Positions 1 to 5,458 of a stretch of DNA of 7,896 bases are shown in pieces (the first letter of the stretch is position 1; every line of letters begins with the position of its first letter). The DNA is taken from positions 1-7,896 of the forward strand of contig JAUMYR010000125.1 of assembly GCA_030528545.1 (NCBI GenBank). The letters run 5' to 3'. The notes under the pieces were generated by a model. That model did not search any database. It was not told the origin of the DNA and saw only the letters and a program-made list of their open reading frames with translations. Source of the DNA: Propionibacteriaceae bacterium. Its GTDB lineage: Bacteria > Actinomycetota > Actinomycetes > Propionibacteriales > Propionibacteriaceae. The translations under genes and the position numbers were made by a program.

Positions 1-1
1 G

Positions 2-268
2 GTCTCCTGGCCCGGGTTCAGCGCCAATGGCGACGAGTTTGGTTTCATCTTCCTCGTCGACGGCTGGGAGGGCGAACCCTACGAGGCTAACGAGGAGGGT
101 CCGCTGTCGTGGAGGCGGATCGACGAGCTGGACTCGCTGCCGATGTGGGAGGGCGATCGGTACTTCCTCCCCCTGGTCTTCGACGACTCGGTCGCCCAGT
201 TTCACGGGGTGCTGCCCTACCAGGACGGGCGTCCCGTCTCCTGGCAGGTCACGATTCTGAACGGCTGA
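2..268 (+). CDS. NUDIX hydrolase, 8-oxo-dGTP diphosphatase-like (C-terminal part, 5' end outside window)
   Basis: This is the C-terminal 88 residues of a NUDIX hydrolase, read in the frame that ends with TGA at 266-268; the start and the NUDIX box lie left of the window. The visible part contains the stretch LPMWEGDRYFLPLVF followed by FHGVLPYQDGRPVSWQ. This resembles the C-terminal half of MTH1/MutT-type 8-oxo-dGTP diphosphatases, where a Met-Trp-x-x-Asp segment lines the nucleotide pocket and a Phe-His-Gly strand follows. The Trp and the second Asp of that human MTH1 motif have counterparts here (W and D of MWEGD), while the first Asp is Gly. Family knowledge: these cytosolic enzymes remove oxidised purine nucleotides from the dNTP pool by hydrolysis to the monophosphate. 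The catalytic GX5EX7REUXEEXGU box cannot be checked, so substrate specificity is inferred. It is probably monocistronic or the last gene of an operon, since a hairpin follows 22 nt after the stop. Confidence 0.8.
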   Translation, partial: VSWPGFSANGDEFGFIFLVDGWEGEPYEANEEGPLSWRRIDELDSLPMWEGDRYFLPLVFDDSVAQFHGVLPYQDGRPVSWQVTILNG

Positions 269-290
269 GGAAAAGGTGTGGCCCAGCTAC

Positions 291-309
291 CTGGCGGATG
301 CGCCGCCAG
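291..309 (+). terminator. Perfect 7-bp hairpin after the NUDIX gene; possible terminator
   Basis: CTGGCGG (291-297), a 5-nt loop ATGCG, then CCGCCAG (303-309) form a perfect GC-rich stem beginning 22 nt after the NUDIX stop codon. No T-tract follows, so it is not a canonical intrinsic terminator. In high-GC actinobacteria, hairpins without a U-run at gene ends are often proposed to act as terminators or 3'-end stabilisers. The position fits; the function is inference. Confidence 0.35.
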
Positions 310-402
310 AGGCCAGCCGAGCGCTAGCCCACCCCCGTTCCGGACTAACGAATCATGGCGGTGCGGGCGCTGACATCTGCTGGCGGCCTGGCAGGGCGGG
401 GA

Positions 403-408
403 TAGGAT
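403..408 (+). promoter_or_regulatory. -10 element for a leaderless transcript
   Basis: TAGGAT matches the actinobacterial TANNNT -10 consensus and is separated by 7 nt from ATG at 416. That spacing would put the transcription start on or next to the A of that ATG, giving a leaderless mRNA. No good -35 is present at 16-18 nt (the region reads ctggcg); a CTGACA at 370-375 is too far upstream. This element would drive the leader ORF at 416-478 and, through it, the methyltransferase. Confidence 0.4.
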
Positions 409-415
409 TCCTGAC

Positions 416-478
416 ATGGCAGTGGAACCCGACTGGCCGCTGGGAGACCCCAGCCCGCAAACCGGCGTCCCCCGATGA
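416..478 (+). CDS. Putative 20-residue leader ORF overlapping the methyltransferase start
   Basis: ATG at 416-418 opens a short frame encoding MAVEPDWPLGDPSPQTGVPR and ends with TGA at 476-478. The stop shares four bases (ATGA, 475-478) with the methyltransferase ATG. No Shine-Dalgarno sequence precedes the methyltransferase start at the usual distance, so translation could reach it by termination-reinitiation from this short ORF, itself begun on a leaderless mRNA from the -10 box at 403. The peptide has no recognisable function and no run of one amino acid that would suggest classical attenuation. The overlap may be accidental, and the methyltransferase could be initiated independently. Confidence 0.28.
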   Translation: MAVEPDWPLGDPSPQTGVPR

Positions 479-1686
479 AAGCCGAGACCGCCCGGTGGCT
501 CGTCTCGGAGCAGGGACGAGAACTGCTCGGCTGGGACCTCGACCCAGACTCGCTGGCCGATGCCTCTCGGCTGCGCCGGAGCCTGGACGCGGAACGGGCC
601 GCGGCGGTGCTGGGCCAGGTGGCGCTGCGGCGCAAGGCGGTGGCGAAGTTCGGTTCCGCCGCGGCTGGGCTGTTCTTCACCCCGGCCGGGCTGGAGCAGG
701 CGTCCCGGCCGGACGTGGCCCGCTGGCGGGCGCAACGGTTTGCGTCCGCAGGGGCGGGGCGCGTCGTCGATCTCGGATGCGGCCTCGGCACGGACGCCCT
801 GGCGCTGCTCTCGGCGGGGATCGAGGTGCGGGCGGTCGAGTTAGACCCGGTGACCGCGGTCTTCGCCGAGGCCAATCTGGGCATTCCGGTGACGGTGGCC
901 GACGCCACGCAGGTGCCGATCGGGGCGGGGGAGGCGGTTTTCGCCGACCCGGCCCGGCGCACCGCGCGCGGGCGGACGTGGAGGGTGGCCGACTTCTCCC
1001 CACCCTGGGACTTCGTCACCGGGCTGCTGAAGGGCCGGACGGCCTGCCTGAAGCTCGGCCCCGGAGTGCCGCACGCGATGCTGCCGCGGGACTGCGCCAC
1101 CACCTGGATCTCGCACCGCGGCGATGTCGTGGAGGCCTCGGTATGGTCCGGTGCCGGGACCCCGGGGTCCCGTTCGGCTCTGCTGCTGCCCGGAGGCCTA
1201 GAACTTTCCGGCGGCGGGGTGAACGCGGCGCTAGGCAGTGAGACCAAGCCGGAGGGAGACGATCACGAGGGGAGGCGGATCATCATGAGCCCGGGGGACC
1301 TCGTGCTGGAACCCGATGGGGCGATCATCCGGGCGGGTCTCACCGATGTGCTGGCGTCCCGCCTCGGGGCCGTGCGCATCCACCCCGAGATCGCCTACCT
1401 GTACCTGGCAGCGGCACACGATGAGCAGGCCCTTGCCCGGGTGAGTCAGGCCGGAGCCTGCAGGGCCTTCCGCGTCCTTGATGTCATGGCCTACCACGAA
1501 AGGACGCTCAAGGCCTGGGTGCGCGACCAGCGCATCGGTTGCATCGAGATCAAGAAACGCGGCATCGACGTGGACCCGGCGGTCCTGCGCCGCAGGCTTC
1601 GTCCCCACGGCGATGCCGCGGGGACTCTGATCCTCACCCCCACCCCGGACGGCGCCAGAGCGATCAGCGTCCAGCGGCTGGAGTGA
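475..1686 (+). CDS. Class I SAM-dependent methyltransferase with C-terminal THUMP-like domain
   Basis: This 403-residue protein has a helical N-terminal region (about 1-90), a Rossmann-type methyltransferase core (about 93-235) and a C-terminal THUMP-like domain (about 325-403). SAM-binding motif I is VVDLGCGLGTD (D99, G101-G105). The post-I acidic motif is AVELDPV (E122, D124). A DPARR motif at 158-162 occupies the catalytic-loop position and is typical of this family. The C-terminal domain carries IEIKKRGIDVDP, a signature of the THUMP-like domain that follows these methyltransferases. The family is presumed to modify RNA in the cytoplasm, but I know of no established substrate. ATG at 475 is the first usable start after an in-frame stop at 412-414, and homologous proteins begin with a similar short helix; no clear Shine-Dalgarno sequence precedes it. 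The stop is only 7 nt from the end of the convergent permease gene. Frames overlapping this gene on both strands are shadows caused by high GC. Confidence 0.88.
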   Translation: MKAETARWLVSEQGRELLGWDLDPDSLADASRLRRSLDAERAAAVLGQVALRRKAVAKFGSAAAGLFFTPAGLEQASRPDVARWRAQRFASAGAGRVVDLGCGLGTDALALLSAGIEVRAVELDPVTAVFAEANLGIPVTVADATQVPIGAGEAVFADPARRTARGRTWRVADFSPPWDFVTGLLKGRTACLKLGPGVPHAMLPRDCATTWISHRGDVVEASVWSGAGTPGSRSALLLPGGLELSGGGVNAALGSETKPEGDDHEGRRIIMSPGDLVLEPDGAIIRAGLTDVLASRLGAVRIHPEIAYLYLAAAHDEQALARVSQAGACRAFRVLDVMAYHERTLKAWVRDQRIGCIEIKKRGIDVDPAVLRRRLRPHGDAAGTLILTPTPDGARAISVQRLE

Positions 1687-1693
1687 GAGCGGG

Positions 1694-3106
1694 CTACTCG
1701 GCGATGAGGCGGGCGATGACGCGCCGCTCGGGGACGTTCAGAGCGGGCAGGGTCGGCAGCCAGACAGCGAAGAGGGTGACCAAACCGGTGAACCCAAGGG
1801 CCATCGCCAACGAGTCGGCGGGGAAGACGACGAGCGCTGGTACGCCGAGGTTAGACAATCCCATGACGGCCAGCATGGTGAGGGCACCGATCGGCGGAAT
1901 CGCCATGATGGTGGCAGTGACCGTAATCATGAGGGCCTCGACCGCGGGTAGGGCGAGACGCTGGCGGGGCGTGCCCCCGATCAGTCCGGTGAGCGCGAGT
2001 TCCGCGTCTCGCTGTTTGCTCATCATGAACAAGGAGCCGACGCTGCCGCAGACGGCGACGATGAGGGCGGGTGCGACGAGGATAGCCATCGACAGCGACC
2101 CCGCCTGTTCCACCTCGTAGATTATTCCTCTCGCCTCAAGGCTGCCGAAGATCGTAGGGCCGAGCATCGACAGGCCCGCCAGGAGGGAGACGCTCATCAT
2201 CACGGGCACCACGGACCGTGCGAATCGCTCGCCCCGTGCCGATACGTTGCTCCTGGCGAGCTGCCACACGGCGGACCGCAGGGGTAGCAGGGCGGTCCAC
2301 CCGCGGGTGATCGGTGCGGTGAGGATGGGCGAGAGGGTCCCTAGCGCCGCGGCAGTCACCAGCATGGCGAGCATGGCGAGCAGCATCGTATTGCTGATGA
2401 CTTCCTTGGGAGGGGAGCTCTGCAGGATCGCGGGCATAGCGAGGAACGTCCCGGCAACGAGGATCAAGCCACAACCGGCTTTGAGCCAGCGTCCAAGGTT
2501 TCCCCTCTGCAGGCTCTCGCCAGTGCTCGCCTGTCGCAGGGCGTCGACTGGGAAGAGTTCACTGGCCCGGCGGGCTTGCCGTCGTCCGCCTACGACGGCG
2601 ATCGCGACCGTGATGAGATTGGTGGCGATGACCGCCCCGATGTCGTAGACCGGGACGGGGGTGAACCCCGCCACCTCTGTGCGATCGGTCGCGAGGATCC
2701 GAAGCACGCTCGGCAGGGACAGCGCCGCAAAGACATCGGCCACGGCTGCACAGGCGAGAGACACGACGATGAGCTGCAGGGTCACTGAACGTTTGATCTG
2801 CTTGGGCGTGGCTCCGGCCAGAGCGAGCCGGGCTAGAGCCCCGCGCCGGGTCTCCACGACTAGATTCGTCGCGCTGCCGATGGTGGACAATCCCACGAGA
2901 CCGGCCGTGAGGCAGTAGAAGATCGGCAGGAAGACGAAGGCCGTCGAGTGATAGATATTGAGCTCTCCCGACATCACGGCCGCAGCGCCGGTGGCGATAA
3001 CGAGCGCCGACGATGCGAGCACCGCATTGACTCCGATGAACACGATGGAGACACCCAGCCAAGCGGACCACGAGTCACGCAACTCTGCGAGATAGACCCT
3101 GTGCAT
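1694..3106 (-). CDS. FtsX-family ABC transporter permease (about 10 membrane segments)
   Basis: This 470-residue integral membrane protein is the permease of a two-gene ABC transporter. It shows two FtsX-type halves. Each has a cytoplasmic coupling segment of the expected kind: VVETRRGALARLALAGATPKQ near residue 85-105, and KQRDAELALTGLIGGTPRQR near 365-385. About ten hydrophobic stretches are visible, starting with one at about 17-44. There is no large extracellular domain of the MacB type, so this resembles the compact permeases found with antimicrobial-peptide, lantibiotic-immunity or lipoprotein-type ATPases. Its ATG (3104-3106) lies 2 nt after the stop of the ATPase gene, with a GGCGG-rich stretch upstream, so translation is very likely coupled. 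The stop (TAG, 1694-1696) is 7 nt from the convergent methyltransferase stop, leaving no room for a separate terminator. The substrate is unknown; regulation by the upstream response regulator is inferred from gene order. Confidence 0.9.
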   Translation of the reverse strand: MHRVYLAELRDSWSAWLGVSIVFIGVNAVLASSALVIATGAAAVMSGELNIYHSTAFVFLPIFYCLTAGLVGLSTIGSATNLVVETRRGALARLALAGATPKQIKRSVTLQLIVVSLACAAVADVFAALSLPSVLRILATDRTEVAGFTPVPVYDIGAVIATNLITVAIAVVGGRRQARRASELFPVDALRQASTGESLQRGNLGRWLKAGCGLILVAGTFLAMPAILQSSPPKEVISNTMLLAMLAMLVTAAALGTLSPILTAPITRGWTALLPLRSAVWQLARSNVSARGERFARSVVPVMMSVSLLAGLSMLGPTIFGSLEARGIIYEVEQAGSLSMAILVAPALIVAVCGSVGSLFMMSKQRDAELALTGLIGGTPRQRLALPAVEALMITVTATIMAIPPIGALTMLAVMGLSNLGVPALVVFPADSLAMALGFTGLVTLFAVWLPTLPALNVPERRVIARLIAE

Positions 3107-3108
3107 GA

Positions 3109-3909
3109 TTAGTCCGCCTTGCCCGCCAGCGATGCCAGGACGGATGCGACAGCGCCGACGTCACCGCCCGGTAGCTCCTCGACCAGAAGACCGTCTCGGC
3201 AGAATAGGACGCGGTCGCAGCGGGCCGCGACCTTGGGGTCATGGGTGACCACCAAAGCGCAGCTGTCCGGCTGATGCGCGATGCGCACCAGCTCGTCGAG
3301 AACGATGTCCCCGGTCTGGCTGTCCAGGGCGCCTGTCGGCTCGTCGGCGAACAGCACTCGCGGCCGTTGCGCCAGAACCCGAGCGAGGGCGACGCGCTGC
3401 TGTTCCCCGCCGGACAGGGCTGGAGGGCGAAGACGAGAACGTTCCGCGAGGCCAACGGTCTGCAGCGTCTGCTCGATCAGCCCGGCCGGGGGCCGGGTGC
3501 CTGAGAGCAGATAGGGCAGAGCAACGTTCTCCTCCGCCGTTAGCGTCGGCAGTAGATTGTAGGACTGAAACACGAAACCAACGTCGGTGCGTCGCATGAT
3601 CGCCAGTTGGGCTTTAGTGGTTTCAGCCAGGTTGACCCCGTTGAGCATGACCTGCCCAGAAGATGCCGGTTCGAGCCCAGCAAGGCAGTACAGCAGAGTC
3701 GACTTGCCTGAGCCGGACGGCCCCATCACGGCGACGATCTCTCCCTCAAACACCTGCATGGAGATCCCATGGAGGATCTCAACGGAGATCGCCCCGGCGG
3801 CATAGGATTTCCGGACGCCGGTGGCAGCTATCAGTGCCCGGCTATCCCGGACCCTGGCTGTTGGCAACGCTCGGGGCGCGTCATCCAACAGGTCGTAGGT
3901 TCCTACCAT
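3109..3909 (-). CDS. ABC transporter ATP-binding protein (MacB/LolD type)
   Basis: Using the ATG at 3907-3909, this is a 266-residue nucleotide-binding subunit that powers the FtsX permease encoded next. Motifs in order: Walker [10 protein letters not shown] (63-71), Q-loop Q115 in [17 protein letters not shown], signature LSGGEQQR (165-172), Walker B VLFADEP (185-191), D-loop GALD, and switch histidine H223 in VVTHD. All catalytic residues are intact. The [16 protein letters not shown] segment is characteristic of the MacB/LolD/lantibiotic-export group rather than nutrient importers. Longer starts at 3969 and 4005 exist in frame, but 3909 is preferred because AAGGGAG lies 4 nt upstream of it and the extra residues match nothing in the family. 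Even so, about 25 residues precede the first strand, slightly more than usual. It is separated from the response regulator by 346 nt and from the permease by 2 nt. Confidence 0.92.
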   Translation of the reverse strand: MVGTYDLLDDAPRALPTARVRDSRALIAATGVRKSYAAGAISVEILHGISMQVFEGEIVAVMGPSGSGKSTLLYCLAGLEPASSGQVMLNGVNLAETTKAQLAIMRRTDVGFVFQSYNLLPTLTAEENVALPYLLSGTRPPAGLIEQTLQTVGLAERSRLRPPALSGGEQQRVALARVLAQRPRVLFADEPTGALDSQTGDIVLDELVRIAHQPDSCALVVTHDPKVAARCDRVLFCRDGLLVEELPGGDVGAVASVLASLAGKAD

Positions 3910-3913
3910 GGTG

Positions 3914-3920
3914 CTCCCTT
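3914..3920 (-). promoter_or_regulatory. Ribosome binding site that fixes the ATPase start
   Basis: On the minus strand AAGGGAG lies 4 nt before ATG 3909-3907. It is the only strong Shine-Dalgarno match near the candidate starts of the ATPase gene and is the main reason to prefer the 266-residue product over the 298-residue frame. Confidence 0.65.
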
Positions 3921-3974
3921 CAAAGGCCGCCAGCTCCCGGGCCAGCGGAGCTTCACGAATCGACTGCATCACGG

Positions 3975-4014
3975 CGTCCAGGGGCGAGCAAGGTCTTGGG
4001 CGCAACCCTGGACG
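3975..4014 (-). repeat. 9-bp perfect inverted repeat in the leader of the ABC operon
   Basis: CGTCCAGGG (plus 3975-3983) and CCCTGGACG (4006-4014) are exact inverted copies flanking a 22-nt loop. In a minus-strand transcript this would form a stable stem 65 nt upstream of the ATPase start codon. The palindrome GGTTAACC (4017-4024) lies directly on its promoter-proximal side. It could be an mRNA leader structure or a dyad operator; the sequence does not distinguish these. No T-run follows, so it is not a canonical terminator. Confidence 0.45.
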
Positions 4015-4159
4015 AAGGTTAACCCCGGGCTGCCTCGACCCGGACGCCGTTTATCGCCTATCCGTGGCGCACCGGCTGGGCCGCAACTTGGATAGGTCCC
4101 CGCGGCGGCTAGACGATGCCTCGCATATGGCACCGCGACCCGGGCAGGCAGAGATCTGG

Positions 4160-4215
4160 CCGGGCCCGCGACGTCCGTCCGCCGTCGCGGCCAGGCATCC
4201 AGACCGCGGGCCCGG
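4160..4215 (-). repeat. Overlapping, mutually exclusive inverted repeats between response regulator and ABC genes
   Basis: CCGGGCCCGCG (4160-4170) and CGCGGGCCCGG (4205-4215) are an exact 11-bp inverted repeat separated by 34 nt. Inside it, CCGCGAC (4166-4172) and GTCGCGG (4184-4190) form another exact 7-bp inverted repeat with an 11-nt loop. The two share bases 4166-4170, so an RNA could fold one or the other but not both. The structure begins about 41 nt after the response-regulator stop on the minus strand. It may be a terminator, or an attenuator-like element that sets how much of the regulator transcript reaches the transporter genes. No U-tract is present. Confidence 0.45.
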
Positions 4216-4255
4216 GTTCGGAGACTTCTGGTAACTCAGCGGCAGCCTGGATATT

Positions 4256-4930
4256 TCACAGCGGGTCCATCTGCCGGGGATCGATGAGGCCGAGCTGGAT
4301 CGCCTTGACTAGAACTTGCGTGCGTGACGTCACTCCCAGCTTGTCGTTGATGCGAGATAGGTACTGTTTGACCGATCCTTCGGAGACATACATCCTCGAC
4401 CCGATCTGATGATTGGTCAGGCCTCGCGCGAGCCAGGCGAGCAGTTCCTTCTCACGATCCGTGAGGCCAGGGTCGGGGAGTGCCGGAGGAATAGCATCCC
4501 GGCCTGCTATCACCGCCGAGACGAGTTCGCGGCGCACCGACGAGGCCAGCGGCATCTCTCCAGCCAAAGCCTGACCTATGCTGCTCGCGAGAGACTTGGC
4601 GGTCGCGTCCTTGAGTAGGTATCCGGCCGCTCCGGCCCGCAGCGCCGCGACGATGTACTCGTTGCTGCCGAACGTGGTCAGCGCGACGACACACGCGCCG
4701 GGCCAGCGGAGGCAAATCTCCCTGGTCGCCTCGACGCCAGACTTGCCGGGCATCTGCAGGTCCATCAGGACAATATCTGGTGACAGCCTGCTGTAGGCCT
4801 CCACCCCCTCCAGCCCATCCTGGGCTTCCCCCACGAGCTCGAAATCGGGATGGCTACCGAGAAAACCGCGGTAGGTCTCTCTGGCGAGAGGGTCGTCATC
4901 AACGACGAGTACGCGGATGGGGCTGCTCAT
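4256..4930 (-). CDS. NarL/LuxR-family DNA-binding response regulator
   Basis: This 224-residue cytoplasmic two-component regulator has an N-terminal receiver domain (about 5-120) with the acidic pair D12/D13, phospho-acceptor D57 in VLMDLQMPG, switch residues T85/T86 and the conserved K107 in GYLLKD. It is followed by a linker and a LuxR-type helix-turn-helix (about 152-215) seen as LTDREKELLAWLARGLTNHQIG and a recognition helix in VSEGSVKQYLSRINDKLG. All phosphorylation residues are intact and the length is normal for the NarL family. Its natural partner class is a HisKA_3-type kinase, which matches the kinase encoded divergently at 5459. No Shine-Dalgarno sequence precedes the ATG, and a TAGTGT box ends 6 nt upstream, suggesting a leaderless mRNA. 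It is placed to regulate the downstream ABC transporter genes and possibly the divergent kinase; target and signal are inferred. Confidence 0.93.
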   Translation of the reverse strand: MSSPIRVLVVDDDPLARETYRGFLGSHPDFELVGEAQDGLEGVEAYSRLSPDIVLMDLQMPGKSGVEATREICLRWPGACVVALTTFGSNEYIVAALRAGAAGYLLKDATAKSLASSIGQALAGEMPLASSVRRELVSAVIAGRDAIPPALPDPGLTDREKELLAWLARGLTNHQIGSRMYVSEGSVKQYLSRINDKLGVTSRTQVLVKAIQLGLIDPRQMDPL

Positions 4931-4936
4931 ACCGTC

Positions 4937-4942
4937 ACACTA
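4937..4942 (-). promoter_or_regulatory. -10 box for leaderless transcription of the response regulator
   Basis: Read on the minus strand, TAGTGT ends 6 nt before the regulator ATG (4930-4928), the spacing expected when transcription begins at the start codon itself. The 6 nt between are GACGGT, not a usual Shine-Dalgarno at that distance. No recognisable -35 is seen at 16-18 nt. The same TAGTGT hexamer occurs on the plus strand at 5385-5390 upstream of the kinase. Confidence 0.45.
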
Positions 4943-4990
4943 TCCCGCCGTTCGGGCATGCAGAGGGTTCACTTTCGGCCAGAGTGTGAG

Positions 4991-5005
4991 CCTGCGGGCC
5001 GCAGG
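4991..5005. promoter_or_regulatory. 15-nt perfect dyad, possible operator between regulator and kinase
   Basis: CCTGCGG, one central G, then CCGCAGG form an exact palindrome with 7-bp arms. It lies about 50-65 bp upstream of the predicted start of the response-regulator transcript, a plausible site for binding of a dimeric regulator such as the NarL-type protein encoded here. No second copy was seen in the window, so assignment as an operator is only a suggestion. Confidence 0.3.
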
Positions 5006-5201
5006 ACTGTTCACCGCCGGGTGGCGCGGTTCTCCGGGAAAGGAAAAGGCCCTTGCCGTTCTTGGGAAAGAATGGCGCTTTTGTTCTGTAGATAATGCTG
5101 ATGTGGTCTGCTGGGGATGTCTAGAGTGGTGGTTTGGTGGAATCTGTGAATGGGTCGGCCCCATGGGCTGTTTCTAGTTTTCTGCAGCATTTGGTTTTCG
5201 G

Positions 5202-5342
5202 ATGGAGGTTCATCCGCGAAGATTGGACATGGCGATAGCCAGTATTATTTCGAGTGGCGTGTGGGAGAGACGACTCCTGGGTCCTAGGGTGCTTGCGTGG
5301 ATCGGCGCAGGTGGGAAATGCGAGTGCATCGCCTATTCATGA
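5202..5342 (+). CDS. Doubtful 46-codon small ORF in the divergent intergenic region
   Basis: ATG at 5202-5204 opens a 46-codon frame ending with TGA at 5340-5342. The predicted peptide has a basic N-terminus (MEVHPRRLDMAIAS), a hydrophobic middle (RVLAWIGAGG) and a Cys-x-Cys near the end (GKCECIAYS). It has only a weak upstream purine stretch (cgg directly before ATG); an internal ATG at 5229 also lacks a good ribosome site. Peptide-sized genes next to kinase/ABC modules are sometimes bacteriocin or signal precursors, but nothing here identifies a family, no modification enzyme is nearby, and codon usage is not the GC-biased pattern of the neighbours. Chance occurrence is the default explanation. 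Confidence 0.15.
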   Translation: MEVHPRRLDMAIASIISSGVWERRLLGPRVLAWIGAGGKCECIAYS

Positions 5343-5458
5343 GGTGGAAACCCGGCCATCGGGGTGCACGCGTCGCGGCGGAATTAGTGTCGCTACTCTG
5401 GGGTGAGTGGGGCGTGGCAGCCTCACTGCCTCGACTTTAGAGCAGAAGGTTTGGAGCG

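Larger units (their letters stand above)
3910..4255 (-). other. 346-nt intergenic spacer between response regulator and ABC transporter genes
   Basis: No convincing gene is present here. In-frame extension of the ATPase covers 3910-4005 but lacks a good start signal. The region contains the two inverted-repeat structures described separately and the 8-nt palindrome GGTTAACC (4017-4024). No strong -35/-10 pair is visible on the minus strand; a TTGCGG (4086-4081) 17 nt before GGATAG and a TAACCT box (4021-4016) are weak candidates. The ABC genes may be transcribed either from an undetected promoter here or by readthrough from the regulator gene. Confidence 0.5.
4931..5458. other. 528-nt divergent intergenic region, less GC-rich than its flanks
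   Basis: This stretch separates the response regulator from the kinase. It is visibly richer in A/T than the flanking genes (for example tttctagttttctg at 5171-5184). It holds the regulator -10 box (4937-4942), a 15-nt dyad (4991-5005), a short GCCC-cat-GGGC hairpin followed by a T-rich run (5158-5184), a small GGCAG/CTGCC hairpin (5416-5430), TANNNT boxes on the plus strand at 5385-5390 and 5394-5399 that could serve the kinase, and a possible Shine-Dalgarno AGAAGG at 5444-5449. No tRNA or recognised RNA family was seen. Its length is large for a simple divergent promoter, so an sRNA or small peptide gene is possible but unproven. Confidence 0.55.

Noticed and set aside
276..1247. Long open frames of about 300 codons on both strands overlapping the methyltransferase
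   Set aside because: They lie out of frame over a gene with clear SAM-binding and THUMP-like motifs; their translations are Arg/Gly/Ala/Pro-rich low-complexity products typical of high-GC shadow frames.
1539..2120. 193-codon plus-strand frame crossing the convergent methyltransferase-permease junction
   Set aside because: It overlaps the ends of two well-supported genes in other frames and shows no domain-like sequence.
3910..4005. 32-residue N-terminal extension of the ABC ATPase (starts at 4005 or 3969)
   Set aside because: The start at 3909 has a strong AAGGGAG ribosome site at good spacing; the extension has none and overlaps the leader inverted repeat.
4917..5177. 86-codon plus-strand frame ending in a Cys/Trp-rich tail (VVCWGCLEWWFGGIC)
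   Set aside because: It begins antisense inside the response-regulator gene and has no ribosome site; an internal GTG at 5103 also lacks one. The Cys/Trp content follows from the TGG/TGT-rich DNA. A peptide gene cannot be fully excluded.
5223..5248. TTGGAC ... TATTAT as a promoter for the kinase
   Set aside because: The spacer is only 14 nt and the -35 match is poor; the start would be about 200 nt upstream of the kinase.
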